Assembly (NCBI GenBank): GCA_035544875.1 | Contig: DASZZP010000062.1 | Coordinates: forward strand, 62,001 to 126,000 | DNA from: JASLEW01 sp035544875 | GTDB lineage: Bacteria > Acidobacteriota > Thermoanaerobaculia > Multivoradales > UBA5704 | DNA length: 64,000 bases | Reading direction: 5' to 3' | Part shown: piece by piece, positions 37,400-45,177 of the stretch | Layout of the letters: the number at the start of each line of letters is the position of its first letter | Position numbering within the stretch: position 1 is the first letter of the stretch | Notes under the pieces: model-generated | Database searches by the model: none | The model's input: the letters and a program-made list of their open reading frames with translations, nothing else | Told to the model about the DNA's origin: nothing | Position numbers and translations under genes: made by a program

Positions 37400-37408
37400 A
37401 GTATAGCA
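37400..37408 (-). promoter_or_regulatory. Possible extended -10 promoter of the nfeD operon
   Basis: TGCTATACT on the minus strand (TGN plus TATACT) lies 16 bp upstream of the nfeD ATG and gives a very short leader. No -35 consensus was seen. It is one of few AT-rich hexamers in this gap. Confidence 0.4.
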
Positions 37409-37474
37409 GCCCCCTGGTCGCCGCCGCTCCGGCGCGAGGTGACAGGGTCGTGCCGGCGCGCTCCTGTGCGGACT

Positions 37475-39769
37475 TCAGAGCCCGAGGTCGAGCGCCTGGG
37501 TGACTGGCGCGAGGCAGCGCGCGTCGTCGCACAGCTGATAGGTGAGCAGCAGGCGGCCGGCGCCGGCTGGCGGCCGGCGCAGCTCGCCGGCGAGCTCGAC
37601 GCGGGCGCGATAGACGGCAGGCGGCGAGGCACCAGGCCCGGCCGGGCCCGCGGGCGGCGCCAGCGGCTCGCCGGGAGGGTAGCGGAGAGCCCGGAGCTCG
37701 ACTCCCTCGCCTTCCAGGGTGGTGGGCAGCAGGAACTCGTCGCCGGCAGGGTTGGCCTGGAGGTGCCAGCCAGGGGCGATCTCCAGCGCCAGGCGGAAGG
37801 GGCGCCAGCCCTTGGAAGTGGCCGCGGCGGCGACAGCGAGATCGGCGCGCACCAGCTCGGCCGGCGAGGGCAACCGCGGGCCCGCGGCGGGCGGTGGGCC
37901 GGCCCTGGCTTCGCGCCGTCCTGGCGCGGTCTCCTCCATAGCCCCCTCGGCCTGATGATAGCGGCGGGCGGCGATCGCCATCATGCGAACGGCGTCGAGG
38001 TGGTGGTCGAGCAGGGGGGCGAAGGAGAGCAGCGCGGCACGCGCCTGGTGCAGCCAAGACCTTTCGCCGGTGCGCTCGGCGAGCTGCAGCAGATTGACGA
38101 CGGCGACGGCGTTAGCCGAAGGGGTGGCGCCGTCGAAGGGATCCTTGCTACGGAAGAGCAGATCCGGGCTCGGGGCGGCGACGAAGAAGCCGCCGGCCGG
38201 GTCGCCGAGGCGGGAGCTCTGCTCGGCCGCGAGCTGCGCGGCGGCGGTGAGCCAGCTTTCGTCGCTGGTGGCGCGGTGCAAGGCGAGAAGGCCGCGTACC
38301 AGAAAGGCGTAGTCGCCGAGGTAGGCGGGAATCTTCGCCTTGCCGCCGCGCCGGGCGTGGAGCAGCGGCCCGCCGTTCGGGCGCATGGTGCCGAGGACGA
38401 AGTCGGCGGCCCGGGCCGCCTGCCGGGTCAGGGCCGGCTCGCCGAGCATCTCGCCGGCAGTGGCCAGGCCGGCGATCGCGGTGCCGTTCCAATCGGCGAG
38501 CAGCTTGTCGTCGGTGGCCGGCCGCGGCCGCCGCGAGCGGGCGGCGAGCAGCCGGCTTTTGAGGGCCTCGATTTCGCCAAGCAGCTCGGCGAGCGGAAGA
38601 CGGCGGCGGCGCGCCACCTCTTCCCACGGCGCCGGCACCCACAACACGTAGCGCCCGCCTTCGAAGAACGGCGGACCGTCGAAACCGAGCAGCGGGGCCA
38701 GGAAAGCCGCGTCCTCGCCGCCCAGCTCGGCGTCGATCTCGGCGCGCGACCAGACGTAGTAGGCCCCTTCTTCGCCGGCGGTCTCGGCGTCGATGGCGCT
38801 CCACAGACCGCCTTCTTCGGCTGTCATCTCGCGGGCCAGGAAGGCGGCGGTCTCGCGCACCACGCGGGCCGCCTGCTCGCTGCCGCTGCGCGCGTGCTCG
38901 CGGGCGAAGAGCTCGAGCAGGAGACCGTTGTCATAGAGCATCTTCTCGAAATGCGGCACCTTCCATTCGCGGTCGGTGGCATAGCGGTGGAATCCGCCGG
39001 CCAGCTGGTCGTAGATGCCGCCCCTCGCCATGGCGTCGAGGGTCGCGGCGAGCATCTCCGCAGCCTCCGGCCGCTCGGCCGCCATTTCCTGCAGGAGGAA
39101 GAGATTCGACGGGGTCGGAAACTTCGGCGCGTCGCCGAAGCCGCCCCACTCGCGGTCGAAGCGCCGGGCCAGGCCGTCGACTGCGCGCCAGGCGGCGGCG
39201 GTTCCCGGCGGCGCCGCAGCCGGCTGGGCGCGTTCCTCGAGGAAGCGGCGCATCGCCGCCGCCATCTCCGCGGCCTGCTCTTCCACTTCGCCGCGGCGCT
39301 CGCGCCAGGCGTCGGCCAGGTCGCGCAGCACCGAGGCGAACCCCGGGCGCCCGTAGCGGTCCGCGGGCGGGAAATAGGTGCCCGCGAAGAACGGCTTGAG
39401 GTCGGGTGTGAGGAAGACCGAGTTGGGCCACCCGCCCTGACCGGTAAGGATCTGGGTGGCCGTCATGTAGATCTCGTCGAGGTCGGGGCGCTCTTCGCGG
39501 TCGAGCTTGATGTTCACGAAATCGCGATTCATGGCCGCGGCCACGCGCGGGTCGGAGAACGACTCGCGCTCCATCACGTGGCACCAGTAGCAGGTCGAAT
39601 AACCGACCGAGAGGAAGATCGGCTTGTCCTCGTGGCGCGAGCGCGCAAGCGCCTCCTCCCCCCATGGATACCAGTCGACCGGGTTGTGGCGGTGCAGGAG
39701 CAGATAAGGACTGCTCTCGCCGGCCAGGCGGTTGGTCGCGGAGTCGGGGGCGTGGGGCTGCTCGCTCAT
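37475..39769 (-). CDS. DUF255 thioredoxin-like / N-acylglucosamine epimerase-like protein fused to a DsbD-type domain
   Basis: This 764-residue protein starts with the SSP411/YyaL (DUF255) thioredoxin-like domain: NRLAGESSPYLLLHRHNPVD, YSTCYWCHVMERESF with CxxC, and GGWPNSVFLTPDLKPF. An (alpha/alpha)6-barrel region follows (about 190-600, with GGIYDQLAGGFHRYATDREW and HFEKMLYDNGLL). The last 130 residues differ: LEIAPGWHLQANPAG, a Pro/Gly linker and YQLCDDARCLAPV with a CxxxxC pair, matching the N-terminal periplasmic domain of DsbD. The usual family length is about 650-700, so this is an added domain. It has no obvious signal peptide. Function of DUF255 proteins is unclear; thiol redox is suggested by both Cys motifs. 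Confidence 0.9.
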   Translation of the reverse strand: MSEQPHAPDSATNRLAGESSPYLLLHRHNPVDWYPWGEEALARSRHEDKPIFLSVGYSTCYWCHVMERESFSDPRVAAAMNRDFVNIKLDREERPDLDEIYMTATQILTGQGGWPNSVFLTPDLKPFFAGTYFPPADRYGRPGFASVLRDLADAWRERRGEVEEQAAEMAAAMRRFLEERAQPAAAPPGTAAAWRAVDGLARRFDREWGGFGDAPKFPTPSNLFLLQEMAAERPEAAEMLAATLDAMARGGIYDQLAGGFHRYATDREWKVPHFEKMLYDNGLLLELFAREHARSGSEQAARVVRETAAFLAREMTAEEGGLWSAIDAETAGEEGAYYVWSRAEIDAELGGEDAAFLAPLLGFDGPPFFEGGRYVLWVPAPWEEVARRRRLPLAELLGEIEALKSRLLAARSRRPRPATDDKLLADWNGTAIAGLATAGEMLGEPALTRQAARAADFVLGTMRPNGGPLLHARRGGKAKIPAYLGDYAFLVRGLLALHRATSDESWLTAAAQLAAEQSSRLGDPAGGFFVAAPSPDLLFRSKDPFDGATPSANAVAVVNLLQLAERTGERSWLHQARAALLSFAPLLDHHLDAVRMMAIAARRYHQAEGAMEETAPGRREARAGPPPAAGPRLPSPAELVRADLAVAAAATSKGWRPFRLALEIAPGWHLQANPAGDEFLLPTTLEGEGVELRALRYPPGEPLAPPAGPAGPGASPPAVYRARVELAGELRRPPAGAGRLLLTYQLCDDARCLAPVTQALDLGL

Positions 39770-39860
39770 GCGTTGATTCTACTCGTCCGCCGATCCAGCT
39801 TCTGTACTACCATCTCCTGCGTCGCGTCCCGCGACGCCTCGTCATGGAGGGCAATCGCCC

Positions 39861-40697
39861 ATGATTCTCAACACCTTGCGTCGTCGTCTGGTGACCGGAT
39901 CGCTGCTGCCGTGCGCCTTCGCCGCTCTCGCGGCCGCCGGCCGGGCGCAGAGCTCCCCCGCTGCCTCCCCCACCGCCGCCCCTTCCCCGGCAGCCGCTCC
40001 TGCTGCGGCCAGCGCGCCGCCGGCAGGAAACGCCGACCCGGCTGCCGGTGCCGTTGCCGGCGCGGTGATGCAGGGGCTCGGCGGCCAGGCCGCCTGGGAC
40101 GCCACCCATTTCATCCACTTCACCTTCGCCGGCCGGCGTACCCACACCTGGGACAAGTGGACCGGACGGCACCGGCTCGAGGGGAAGACCAAGGAGGGCG
40201 AGAGCTACGTGGTGCTCGACAACCTCAATACCCATCAGGGCACGGCGTATCTCAACGGCAAGCTGGCCGAAGGCGAACAGGCCAAGAAGCTGGTCGACAA
40301 CGCCTACGGCGCCTGGGTCAACGACACCTACTGGCTGCTCATGCCCTACAAGCTGAAAGACCCCGGGGTCAACCTCTCCCTCGCCGGACAGGACCAGATC
40401 GACGGCAAGAGCTACGACAAGCTCGCCCTCTCCTTCGGCCAGGTAGGGCTCACGCCGGGCGACCACTACTGGGCCTGGATCAACCGCGACACCCACCTGA
40501 TGGACCGCTGGGCCTATGTGCTGCAGGACCAGCCCAAGGACGCCGCCCCGACCGTCTGGCTCTGGCAGGGATGGCAGCGCTACGGCAAGATCATGCTCGC
40601 CCCGACGCGCGTCAAGGCCGGCGGGGACGGGCGCCTCGAGCTGTCCAACATCGAGGTCCCCGAAACGGTTCCCGACACCGTCTTCACCGCGCCGTGA
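39861..40697 (+). CDS. Exported DUF6503-like protein
   Basis: This 278-residue protein has a signal peptide (1-29), an Ala/Pro-rich linker to about residue 62, and a beta-rich domain with THFIHFTFAGRRTHTWDKWT, VNDTYWLLMPYKLKDPGVNL and WAWINRDTHLMDRWAYVL. This LolA/LppX-like pattern is what I associate with DUF6503. It is likely periplasmic and may bind a lipid-like ligand; that is inference. ATG 39861 has GGAGG about 10 nt upstream. It is divergent from the DUF255 gene (91-bp gap) and convergent with the metallo-hydrolase gene across a hairpin. Confidence 0.75.
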   Translation: MILNTLRRRLVTGSLLPCAFAALAAAGRAQSSPAASPTAAPSPAAAPAAASAPPAGNADPAAGAVAGAVMQGLGGQAAWDATHFIHFTFAGRRTHTWDKWTGRHRLEGKTKEGESYVVLDNLNTHQGTAYLNGKLAEGEQAKKLVDNAYGAWVNDTYWLLMPYKLKDPGVNLSLAGQDQIDGKSYDKLALSFGQVGLTPGDHYWAWINRDTHLMDRWAYVLQDQPKDAAPTVWLWQGWQRYGKIMLAPTRVKAGGDGRLELSNIEVPETVPDTVFTAP

Positions 40698-40712
40698 CGC
40701 GGGGCACGAGCC

Positions 40713-40742
40713 GGAGAACCCTGAGGCCGGGACGGGTTCTCC
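40713..40742. terminator. Inverted repeat between convergent genes
   Basis: GGAGAACCC (40713-40721) and GGGTTCTCC (40734-40742) form a perfect 9-bp stem with a 12-nt loop in the 46-bp gap between the convergent stops at 40697 and 40744. No long T run follows; a bidirectional terminator or 3' stabiliser is likely. Confidence 0.6.
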
Positions 40743-40743
40743 A

Positions 40744-41790
40744 TCAGAGATCGAGCGCCTGACGCTCTTCGAGGACGCGAAAACCGGCAGCTTCGAGAGC
40801 ACGGCGGGCCGTGCCCGTGGCGTCCAGCGCGGGGTTCGAGTGGTTGAGGTGAGTGAAGTAGACGCGCAGGCGGCCGGTCTTGACCGGCTCTCGCAGCAGC
40901 GCGATGGTCTCGGTCATCAGCGGATGTCCGATCTTCTTTATGTCCCGATCGGGCAGCTCGCCGGCGGCGTAGAACGTGCCGTCGAGCACCGCGACGTCGA
41001 TCTTCTCCCGCTCCAGCACCTCCGGCAGCGGCCGCGGCCAGGCGCGCCATGAGTCGGTGTCGGGAACGTAGAGCAGCGTGTGCCGCGGACCGCGCACCAC
41101 GAAGCCCAAAGTGTCGCTCAGCTCGTTGCGGTGCGGGACCTGGAGGGCGGTGACCGCGACCCCTTCGCCGAGCGCCAGCGGCTCGCCCGGCGTGATCTCG
41201 TGCAGTGCCACGTTGTGCCGCCGCACCAGCTCGCTCCAGGGGCCGTTGGCGGCCAGGAAGGCCGCCATCCGCCGTGACGCGTAGACCGGCAGACCGTTGC
41301 TGTTGAGGCTCTCGAAACCGAAGTAGGCGAGGCCCAGGTAGTGGCCGATGTGGGCGTGGGTGAGCAGCACGCCGTCGACCGGCATGCGGTCGACCCCCGC
41401 CGCTGGGTGGTGCCTGAAGTCATGCACCACCTCGAGCTGGGGGCCGAGGTCGGGCGTGGCGTCGATCAGGAGGACGCGGCCGCTCGCCGGCAGGTGGATC
41501 GCGAGGCTGGCGACATGGCGGCGCAGCGCCGGGTCGTGCCGCGCCGCCACGCAGTGCGCGCACTCGCAGCCAGCCTGCGGCAGGCCGCCATCCTGCACCG
41601 TCCCGAGCGCGATGATTCGAGGAGCGCCGCCGGAATGCGCCTTGCGCGCCGCCTGTACCGGCCGCACCGCGTGTGACTCGCCGCCGCCGGCCGCGACGAC
41701 CCATCCGCCAGAAGCTCCCGCCGCCACCAGCGCCACGAGCGCGGCGACACCGCATTTTCGGTGGGGAGTACTTAGCTGAGCGGACGACAC
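40744..41790 (-). CDS. PqqB-like metallo-beta-lactamase-fold hydrolase, exported
   Basis: This 348-residue protein has an N-terminal signal-like segment (about 13-35) and then IIALGTVQDGGLPQAGCECAHC, which resembles the start of PqqB with its Cys cluster. THAHIGHYLG is the HxHxGH metal motif, and YFTHLNHSN near the C-terminus supplies a later His. PqqB itself acts in PQQ synthesis, but no other pqq gene is present and this branch is widely annotated only as an MBL-fold hydrolase; the substrate is unknown. GTG 41790 has AGGA about 10 nt upstream. The gene is divergent from the BtuF-like gene, 69 bp away. Confidence 0.85.
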   Translation of the reverse strand: MSSAQLSTPHRKCGVAALVALVAAGASGGWVVAAGGGESHAVRPVQAARKAHSGGAPRIIALGTVQDGGLPQAGCECAHCVAARHDPALRRHVASLAIHLPASGRVLLIDATPDLGPQLEVVHDFRHHPAAGVDRMPVDGVLLTHAHIGHYLGLAYFGFESLNSNGLPVYASRRMAAFLAANGPWSELVRRHNVALHEITPGEPLALGEGVAVTALQVPHRNELSDTLGFVVRGPRHTLLYVPDTDSWRAWPRPLPEVLEREKIDVAVLDGTFYAAGELPDRDIKKIGHPLMTETIALLREPVKTGRLRVYFTHLNHSNPALDATGTARRALEAAGFRVLEERQALDL

Positions 41791-41859
41791 GCTCGCTATC
41801 CTATGTCTCCGCGAGCTCGCTCGGCACCGCGCAGCGACCCGCTCCTTTACACTGGCCCC

Positions 41860-42750
41860 ATGCGCATCGTGTCGCTGGTACCCAATGGCACCGAGATCCT
41901 GTTCGCCCTGGGTGCGGGCGACATGGTGGTCGGCGTGAGCCACGAGTGCGACTACCCGCCCGAGGCCCGTCAGCGGCCGGTCGTCACCGGGAGCGCGCTG
42001 TCGCCGCAGATGACGGCGGCCGAGATCGACCGCACGGTCAGCGCCCAGCTGGCCAGCGGCGCGAGCCTCTACACTCTGGACGAGGCGCGCATCGCCGAGC
42101 TGGCGCCCGACCTGATCGTCACCCAGCAGCTTTGCCCGGTCTGCGCCGTCTCGACCGCACAGGTCGACGACGCCATCCAGCCGCTTCCCCACTGCCCCGC
42201 TGTGCTGTCGCTCGATCCGCGGACCCTCGCCGACGTCTTCGCCGACATCGGCCGCGTCGGCCATCGCCTGGGGCGCGCCGGCGCCGCGGTGGCGCTGGTG
42301 CGCTCTCTCGCCGCTCGTCTGGCGGCGGTGCGTCATCGCGTCGCCGGGCGCCCGCGTCCCCAGGTCCTCGCCCTCGAGTGGCTCGATCCGCCCTTCGCCG
42401 GCGGCCACTGGGTGCCCGAGATGATCGCCGCCGCGGGCGGTGACGACCTCCAGGGCGCTCCCGGCGGCCAGTCCGCGCGCCTCACCTGGGAGGAGCTGGA
42501 GCGCCTCGACCCGGACCTCATCCTGGCCATGCCCTGCGGTTTCGACGAGGCGGGCGCCCGCGCTCAGGTCGACGCCGTCGCCCCCCTCCCGCAGTGGCAG
42601 CGCCTGCGCGCCGTCCAGGCCGGCCGCGTCTTCCCTCTGGACGCCAACGGCTGTTTCAGCCGCCCCGGCCCCCGCCTCGTCGACGGCGTCGAGCGCCTCG
42701 CCGAGATCATCCACCCCATGGAGCGACTCACTCCTTGCGGATCACGGTGA
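41860..42750 (+). CDS. BtuF-like cobalamin/ABC substrate-binding family protein
   Basis: This 296-residue protein matches the helical-backbone periplasmic binding protein fold used for vitamin B12 and siderophores: MRIVSLVPNGTEILFALGAG at the start, VVGVSHECDYPPEA, LAPDLIVTQQLCPVCAVS and VLALEWLDPPFAGGHWVPEM. It lacks a signal peptide from ATG 41860, as do many cytoplasmic 'cobalamin-binding protein' homologues. No B12 ABC transporter gene is adjacent, so its role is open. The last residues (ERLTPCGSR) are read across the 3' end of a permease remnant on the other strand, so the original C-terminus may have been altered. Confidence 0.85.
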   Translation: MRIVSLVPNGTEILFALGAGDMVVGVSHECDYPPEARQRPVVTGSALSPQMTAAEIDRTVSAQLASGASLYTLDEARIAELAPDLIVTQQLCPVCAVSTAQVDDAIQPLPHCPAVLSLDPRTLADVFADIGRVGHRLGRAGAAVALVRSLAARLAAVRHRVAGRPRPQVLALEWLDPPFAGGHWVPEMIAAAGGDDLQGAPGGQSARLTWEELERLDPDLILAMPCGFDEAGARAQVDAVAPLPQWQRLRAVQAGRVFPLDANGCFSRPGPRLVDGVERLAEIIHPMERLTPCGSR

Positions 42751-42874
42751 TCGGATCGACGCGCACGGCGCGCAGCGCGGGCCAGAGGCTCCCCGCCATC
42801 GTCATCAGCAGACAGAGCCCCACCGCGGCAAGGAACGTCGCCGCGTCGCCGGCATAGATGGCAAGCCCCTGATT
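42728..42874 (-). pseudogene. ABC permease (ADOP/FtsX-type) C-terminal remnant
   Basis: The minus strand reads ...NQGLAIYAGDAATFLAAVGL, then CLLMTMAGSLWPALRAVRVD and PITVIRKE before TGA at 42728-42730. This is one hydrophobic segment and the hallmark ending (PALRAxRVDPxxxxRxE) of FtsX/MacB permeases, most like acidobacterial duplicated orphan permeases. The rest of the gene is missing: upstream the frame gives no recognisable permease and the NCS2 transporter begins at 42916 on the other strand. It overlaps the end of the BtuF-like gene. A deletion relic. Confidence 0.75.
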
Positions 42875-42915
42875 GGGCCGGCGAGCGGGCCTGTCCGGGC
42901 TGGCGGCGGCCGAAT

Positions 42916-44367
42916 ATGATGCCCGCCGTGCGTCTGCTTGCGCGTCGGGCCGCGCTCCCGGGAGCGGTCGATCCGTCTTCTCCCGATCCTCGCGATGCTC
43001 GGGTCTGGGACGAGGATCTCGAGATCGCCTCGCCCGACTACGGGATCGACGACGTCCCGCCTCTCTTCGAGACCCTGCTCTATGCTTTGCAGCACACGCT
43101 GGTCGACGTCTCGCCTTACGTGCTGCCGCTGGTTGTCGCCGGGGCGGTCGGCTATTCGGCCGAGCAGGCCGCCACCATGATTTCCGCCTGTCTCGTCTGC
43201 ATGGGGCTCGCCACCTTCGCGAACGCCACCTGGGGGAACCGCCTGCCGTCCGTGCTCGGCCCCTCGGCGACCGACACCGGCGCCATGGCCTCGGCAGGCG
43301 CGATCTTCGGCGCGCCGGCGATGTGGATGGCCGGAATGGTCGGCGGGCTGATGGAAATCGCGATCGGCGCGAGCGGAGCGCTCGCTCGGCTGCGCCGCTT
43401 TCTGCCGCCGTACGTCTGCGGGATCATCGTGCTCACGATCGGCGTGACGCTGGCGCGTGTCGCGGGCAGCTGGCTCTTCGCCGACCCGCGTCCCGGGATG
43501 CTCGCTCTGGCCGGCGCGACCGTGTTTGCGGTCCTCGCCCTGACCGTGATCGGCGTGCGGGGCCGCCGCTTCGGGCTCGGGATTCTGGCGCGCGGCTCGA
43601 TCCTCTTCGGCCTGCTGCTCGGCGGCGTCGCCGGCGCGAGCCTCCTCGGCTTCGCCGACTTTGCCGCCGTGGGCCGCGCCCACTGGCTGGGCTTGCCGCG
43701 TTGGTACGCTTTCGGCGGTCCCGGGGTCGGCTGGGAGCTCGTGGCCGGAGCCATGGTGGGCGTCGCGATCGGCTACCTGGGATCGATCGCCGAGTCGATC
43801 GGCGACTACGCGGGGACCTGCGCTGTCGTGGGCATCTCCTATCGCGTCCGCCACATGAACCGCGGCATCACGGTCGAAGGGATCGCCTCTGCAGTCGGGC
43901 CGCTCTTCGGAGCGCTGCCGCTGACCACCTATGCCCAGAACATCGGCGTGATCGCGACCACCCGCGTAGCGAGCCGCCGCGTAGTGCAGGTCGCGGCGGG
44001 AATGCTCTTGCTCTACGGCCTGTCGCCCAAGCTGGGAGCGCTCGTCGTCCTGATCCCGCGACCGGTCGTGGGGGCGGTCTTCCTGGTGATCTGCGGAATG
44101 ATCGCGGTCGCCGGCCTGCGCCTGCTCGCGAGCCAGCCGAAGGACGACGTTGCCTACCTCACGACCGCCCTCACTCTGGCGGCCTCGCTCACCCTGCCGC
44201 TCGCCGCGACCGCCAAGGCGGAATGGTTCGCGGCGTTGCCGCCGCTCGCGCGGCTGATGCTGTCGAATGGCGTGGTGCTCGCAATCACGCTCGGCGTCGG
44301 CCTCAACGCAGCCCTGGGCGGTTTGCTGCGCTCCGCCGACAGGGGCGCCGCGCCGCCGCCTTCTTAG
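42916..44367 (+). CDS. NCS2/NAT family nucleobase transporter
   Basis: This 483-residue membrane protein has about 12-14 hydrophobic segments. The NAT signature is present as QNIGVIATTR, and the TM1 motif as LQHTLVD. GSIAESIGDYAGTCAVVG matches the substrate-binding TM8 region with its key acidic residue. The family imports uracil, xanthine or uric acid with H+ or Na+. A purine substrate would fit the molybdenum hydroxylase operon at the left end, but the loci are 38 kb apart. ATG 42916 is followed at once by a second ATG; no clear ribosome binding site. A dispersed repeat lies downstream. Confidence 0.93.
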   Translation: MMPAVRLLARRAALPGAVDPSSPDPRDARVWDEDLEIASPDYGIDDVPPLFETLLYALQHTLVDVSPYVLPLVVAGAVGYSAEQAATMISACLVCMGLATFANATWGNRLPSVLGPSATDTGAMASAGAIFGAPAMWMAGMVGGLMEIAIGASGALARLRRFLPPYVCGIIVLTIGVTLARVAGSWLFADPRPGMLALAGATVFAVLALTVIGVRGRRFGLGILARGSILFGLLLGGVAGASLLGFADFAAVGRAHWLGLPRWYAFGGPGVGWELVAGAMVGVAIGYLGSIAESIGDYAGTCAVVGISYRVRHMNRGITVEGIASAVGPLFGALPLTTYAQNIGVIATTRVASRRVVQVAAGMLLLYGLSPKLGALVVLIPRPVVGAVFLVICGMIAVAGLRLLASQPKDDVAYLTTALTLAASLTLPLAATAKAEWFAALPPLARLMLSNGVVLAITLGVGLNAALGGLLRSADRGAAPPPS

Positions 44368-44395
44368 TCGTAGGTTCCACCGGCGGTGCCGAACC

Positions 44396-44534
44396 CGAGG
44401 GATGAAAGGCGCTGCGTTGTGGCGGTGGAGGTCTACTCGAAGCATCAATCGGATCGCCCCCCGCAACCCCTCGATCCCCTTCCCACCCCTCCGGGGGGGA
44501 AGGGGACGCCCCCTCCCCTGGCGCATGGACCAAC
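44396..44534 (+). repeat. Dispersed intergenic repeat, copy A
   Basis: This copy runs from CGAGGGATGAAAGG to TGGCGCATGGACCAA. It shares the left end, the GTGGCGGTGGAG and AAGCATC-ATCGGATC blocks, CCCCCCGCAACC and GGGGACGCCCCC with copies B and C. CCCCTTCCC (44476-44484) and GGGAAGGGG (44497-44505) form a 9-bp stem, and AGGGGA/TCCCCT further right may form a second. It lies between the convergent NCS2 and DinB genes. Confidence 0.85.
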
Positions 44535-44570
44535 CCTAGCGGTCCAAAGCAGCAGGCTTCCGAGTTGCCC

Positions 44571-45068
44571 TCAGTCGAACTCGAAGGCGGGGGCGGTCTG
44601 CTCGGGTCCGACTCGGCCGGCGACGATGTCGGCGCGGTAGTAGTTCTCGGCGCGCACCGGATGGCCAGCCAGGCGGCGGAGCATGGCGATCTGGCCGACG
44701 TGGGTGAAGGCATCGGCGAGCGGCGCCTGGCAAAGCTTCTCCGCCGGCACCGCCAGCGGCGCGCCGCTTACCAGCTGGCGGTCGAAAGCCGCGAGCGCGG
44801 CGTAGAAGCGCGCCACTTCTTGCTCCCACGGTAGAGGGTCCGAGCTGTGCCACTCTTTCCCGCCCTGGGCCAGGCGCATTGCCCAGTCGAAGAGGTCGCC
44901 CACGTGGGCCAGGATCGCGACCGGCGTACGCGCTCCCGGGGCCGCCCGGAAGTCGGCGAAGTCGGCCGGGGCGCCGCGCAGGGCCTTGCCCCCGCGATAG
45001 GCGAGGGTCGCCACCAGGTGACGCAGCAAGGCGGTGTTCGGATCGGCGGGATCGGCGGCAGGGCTCAT
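44571..45068 (-). CDS. DinB-family (DUF1569/YfiT-like) four-helix protein
   Basis: This 165-residue protein has the four-helix DinB pattern: RTPVAILAHVGDLFDWAMRL in helix 2 with the first His, EVARFYAALAAFDRQLV in helix 3, and DAFTHVGQIAMLRRLAG in helix 4 with a second His. Such His residues bind a divalent metal in this superfamily, which includes thiol S-transferases and DNA-damage-inducible proteins. The exact activity is unknown. ATG 45068 lacks a strong ribosome binding site. The gene lies alone between the repeat and the signalling operon; 109 bp separate it from the HD-GYP stop. Confidence 0.85.
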   Translation of the reverse strand: MSPAADPADPNTALLRHLVATLAYRGGKALRGAPADFADFRAAPGARTPVAILAHVGDLFDWAMRLAQGGKEWHSSDPLPWEQEVARFYAALAAFDRQLVSGAPLAVPAEKLCQAPLADAFTHVGQIAMLRRLAGHPVRAENYYRADIVAGRVGPEQTAPAFEFD

Positions 45069-45177
45069 CCGCGCAGTCTAACAGCGGCCGCAGTCTAGCA
45101 GCGGCGCTCTGACGAGCAAGATCAGACTCCTGGTATGGCCGGTGGATGAGGCGCGCGCGAGGCCGGCTCAGCTCAGC

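Noticed and set aside
36314..40762. A 1,482-codon open frame on the plus strand
   Set aside because: It runs antisense to the NfeD and DUF255 genes and then through another frame of the DUF6503-like gene; it has no recognisable domain.
40744..41790. PQQ biosynthesis locus based on the PqqB-like protein
   Set aside because: No pqqA, pqqC, pqqD or pqqE gene is nearby, and this exported branch of the metallo-hydrolase family is widespread outside PQQ producers.
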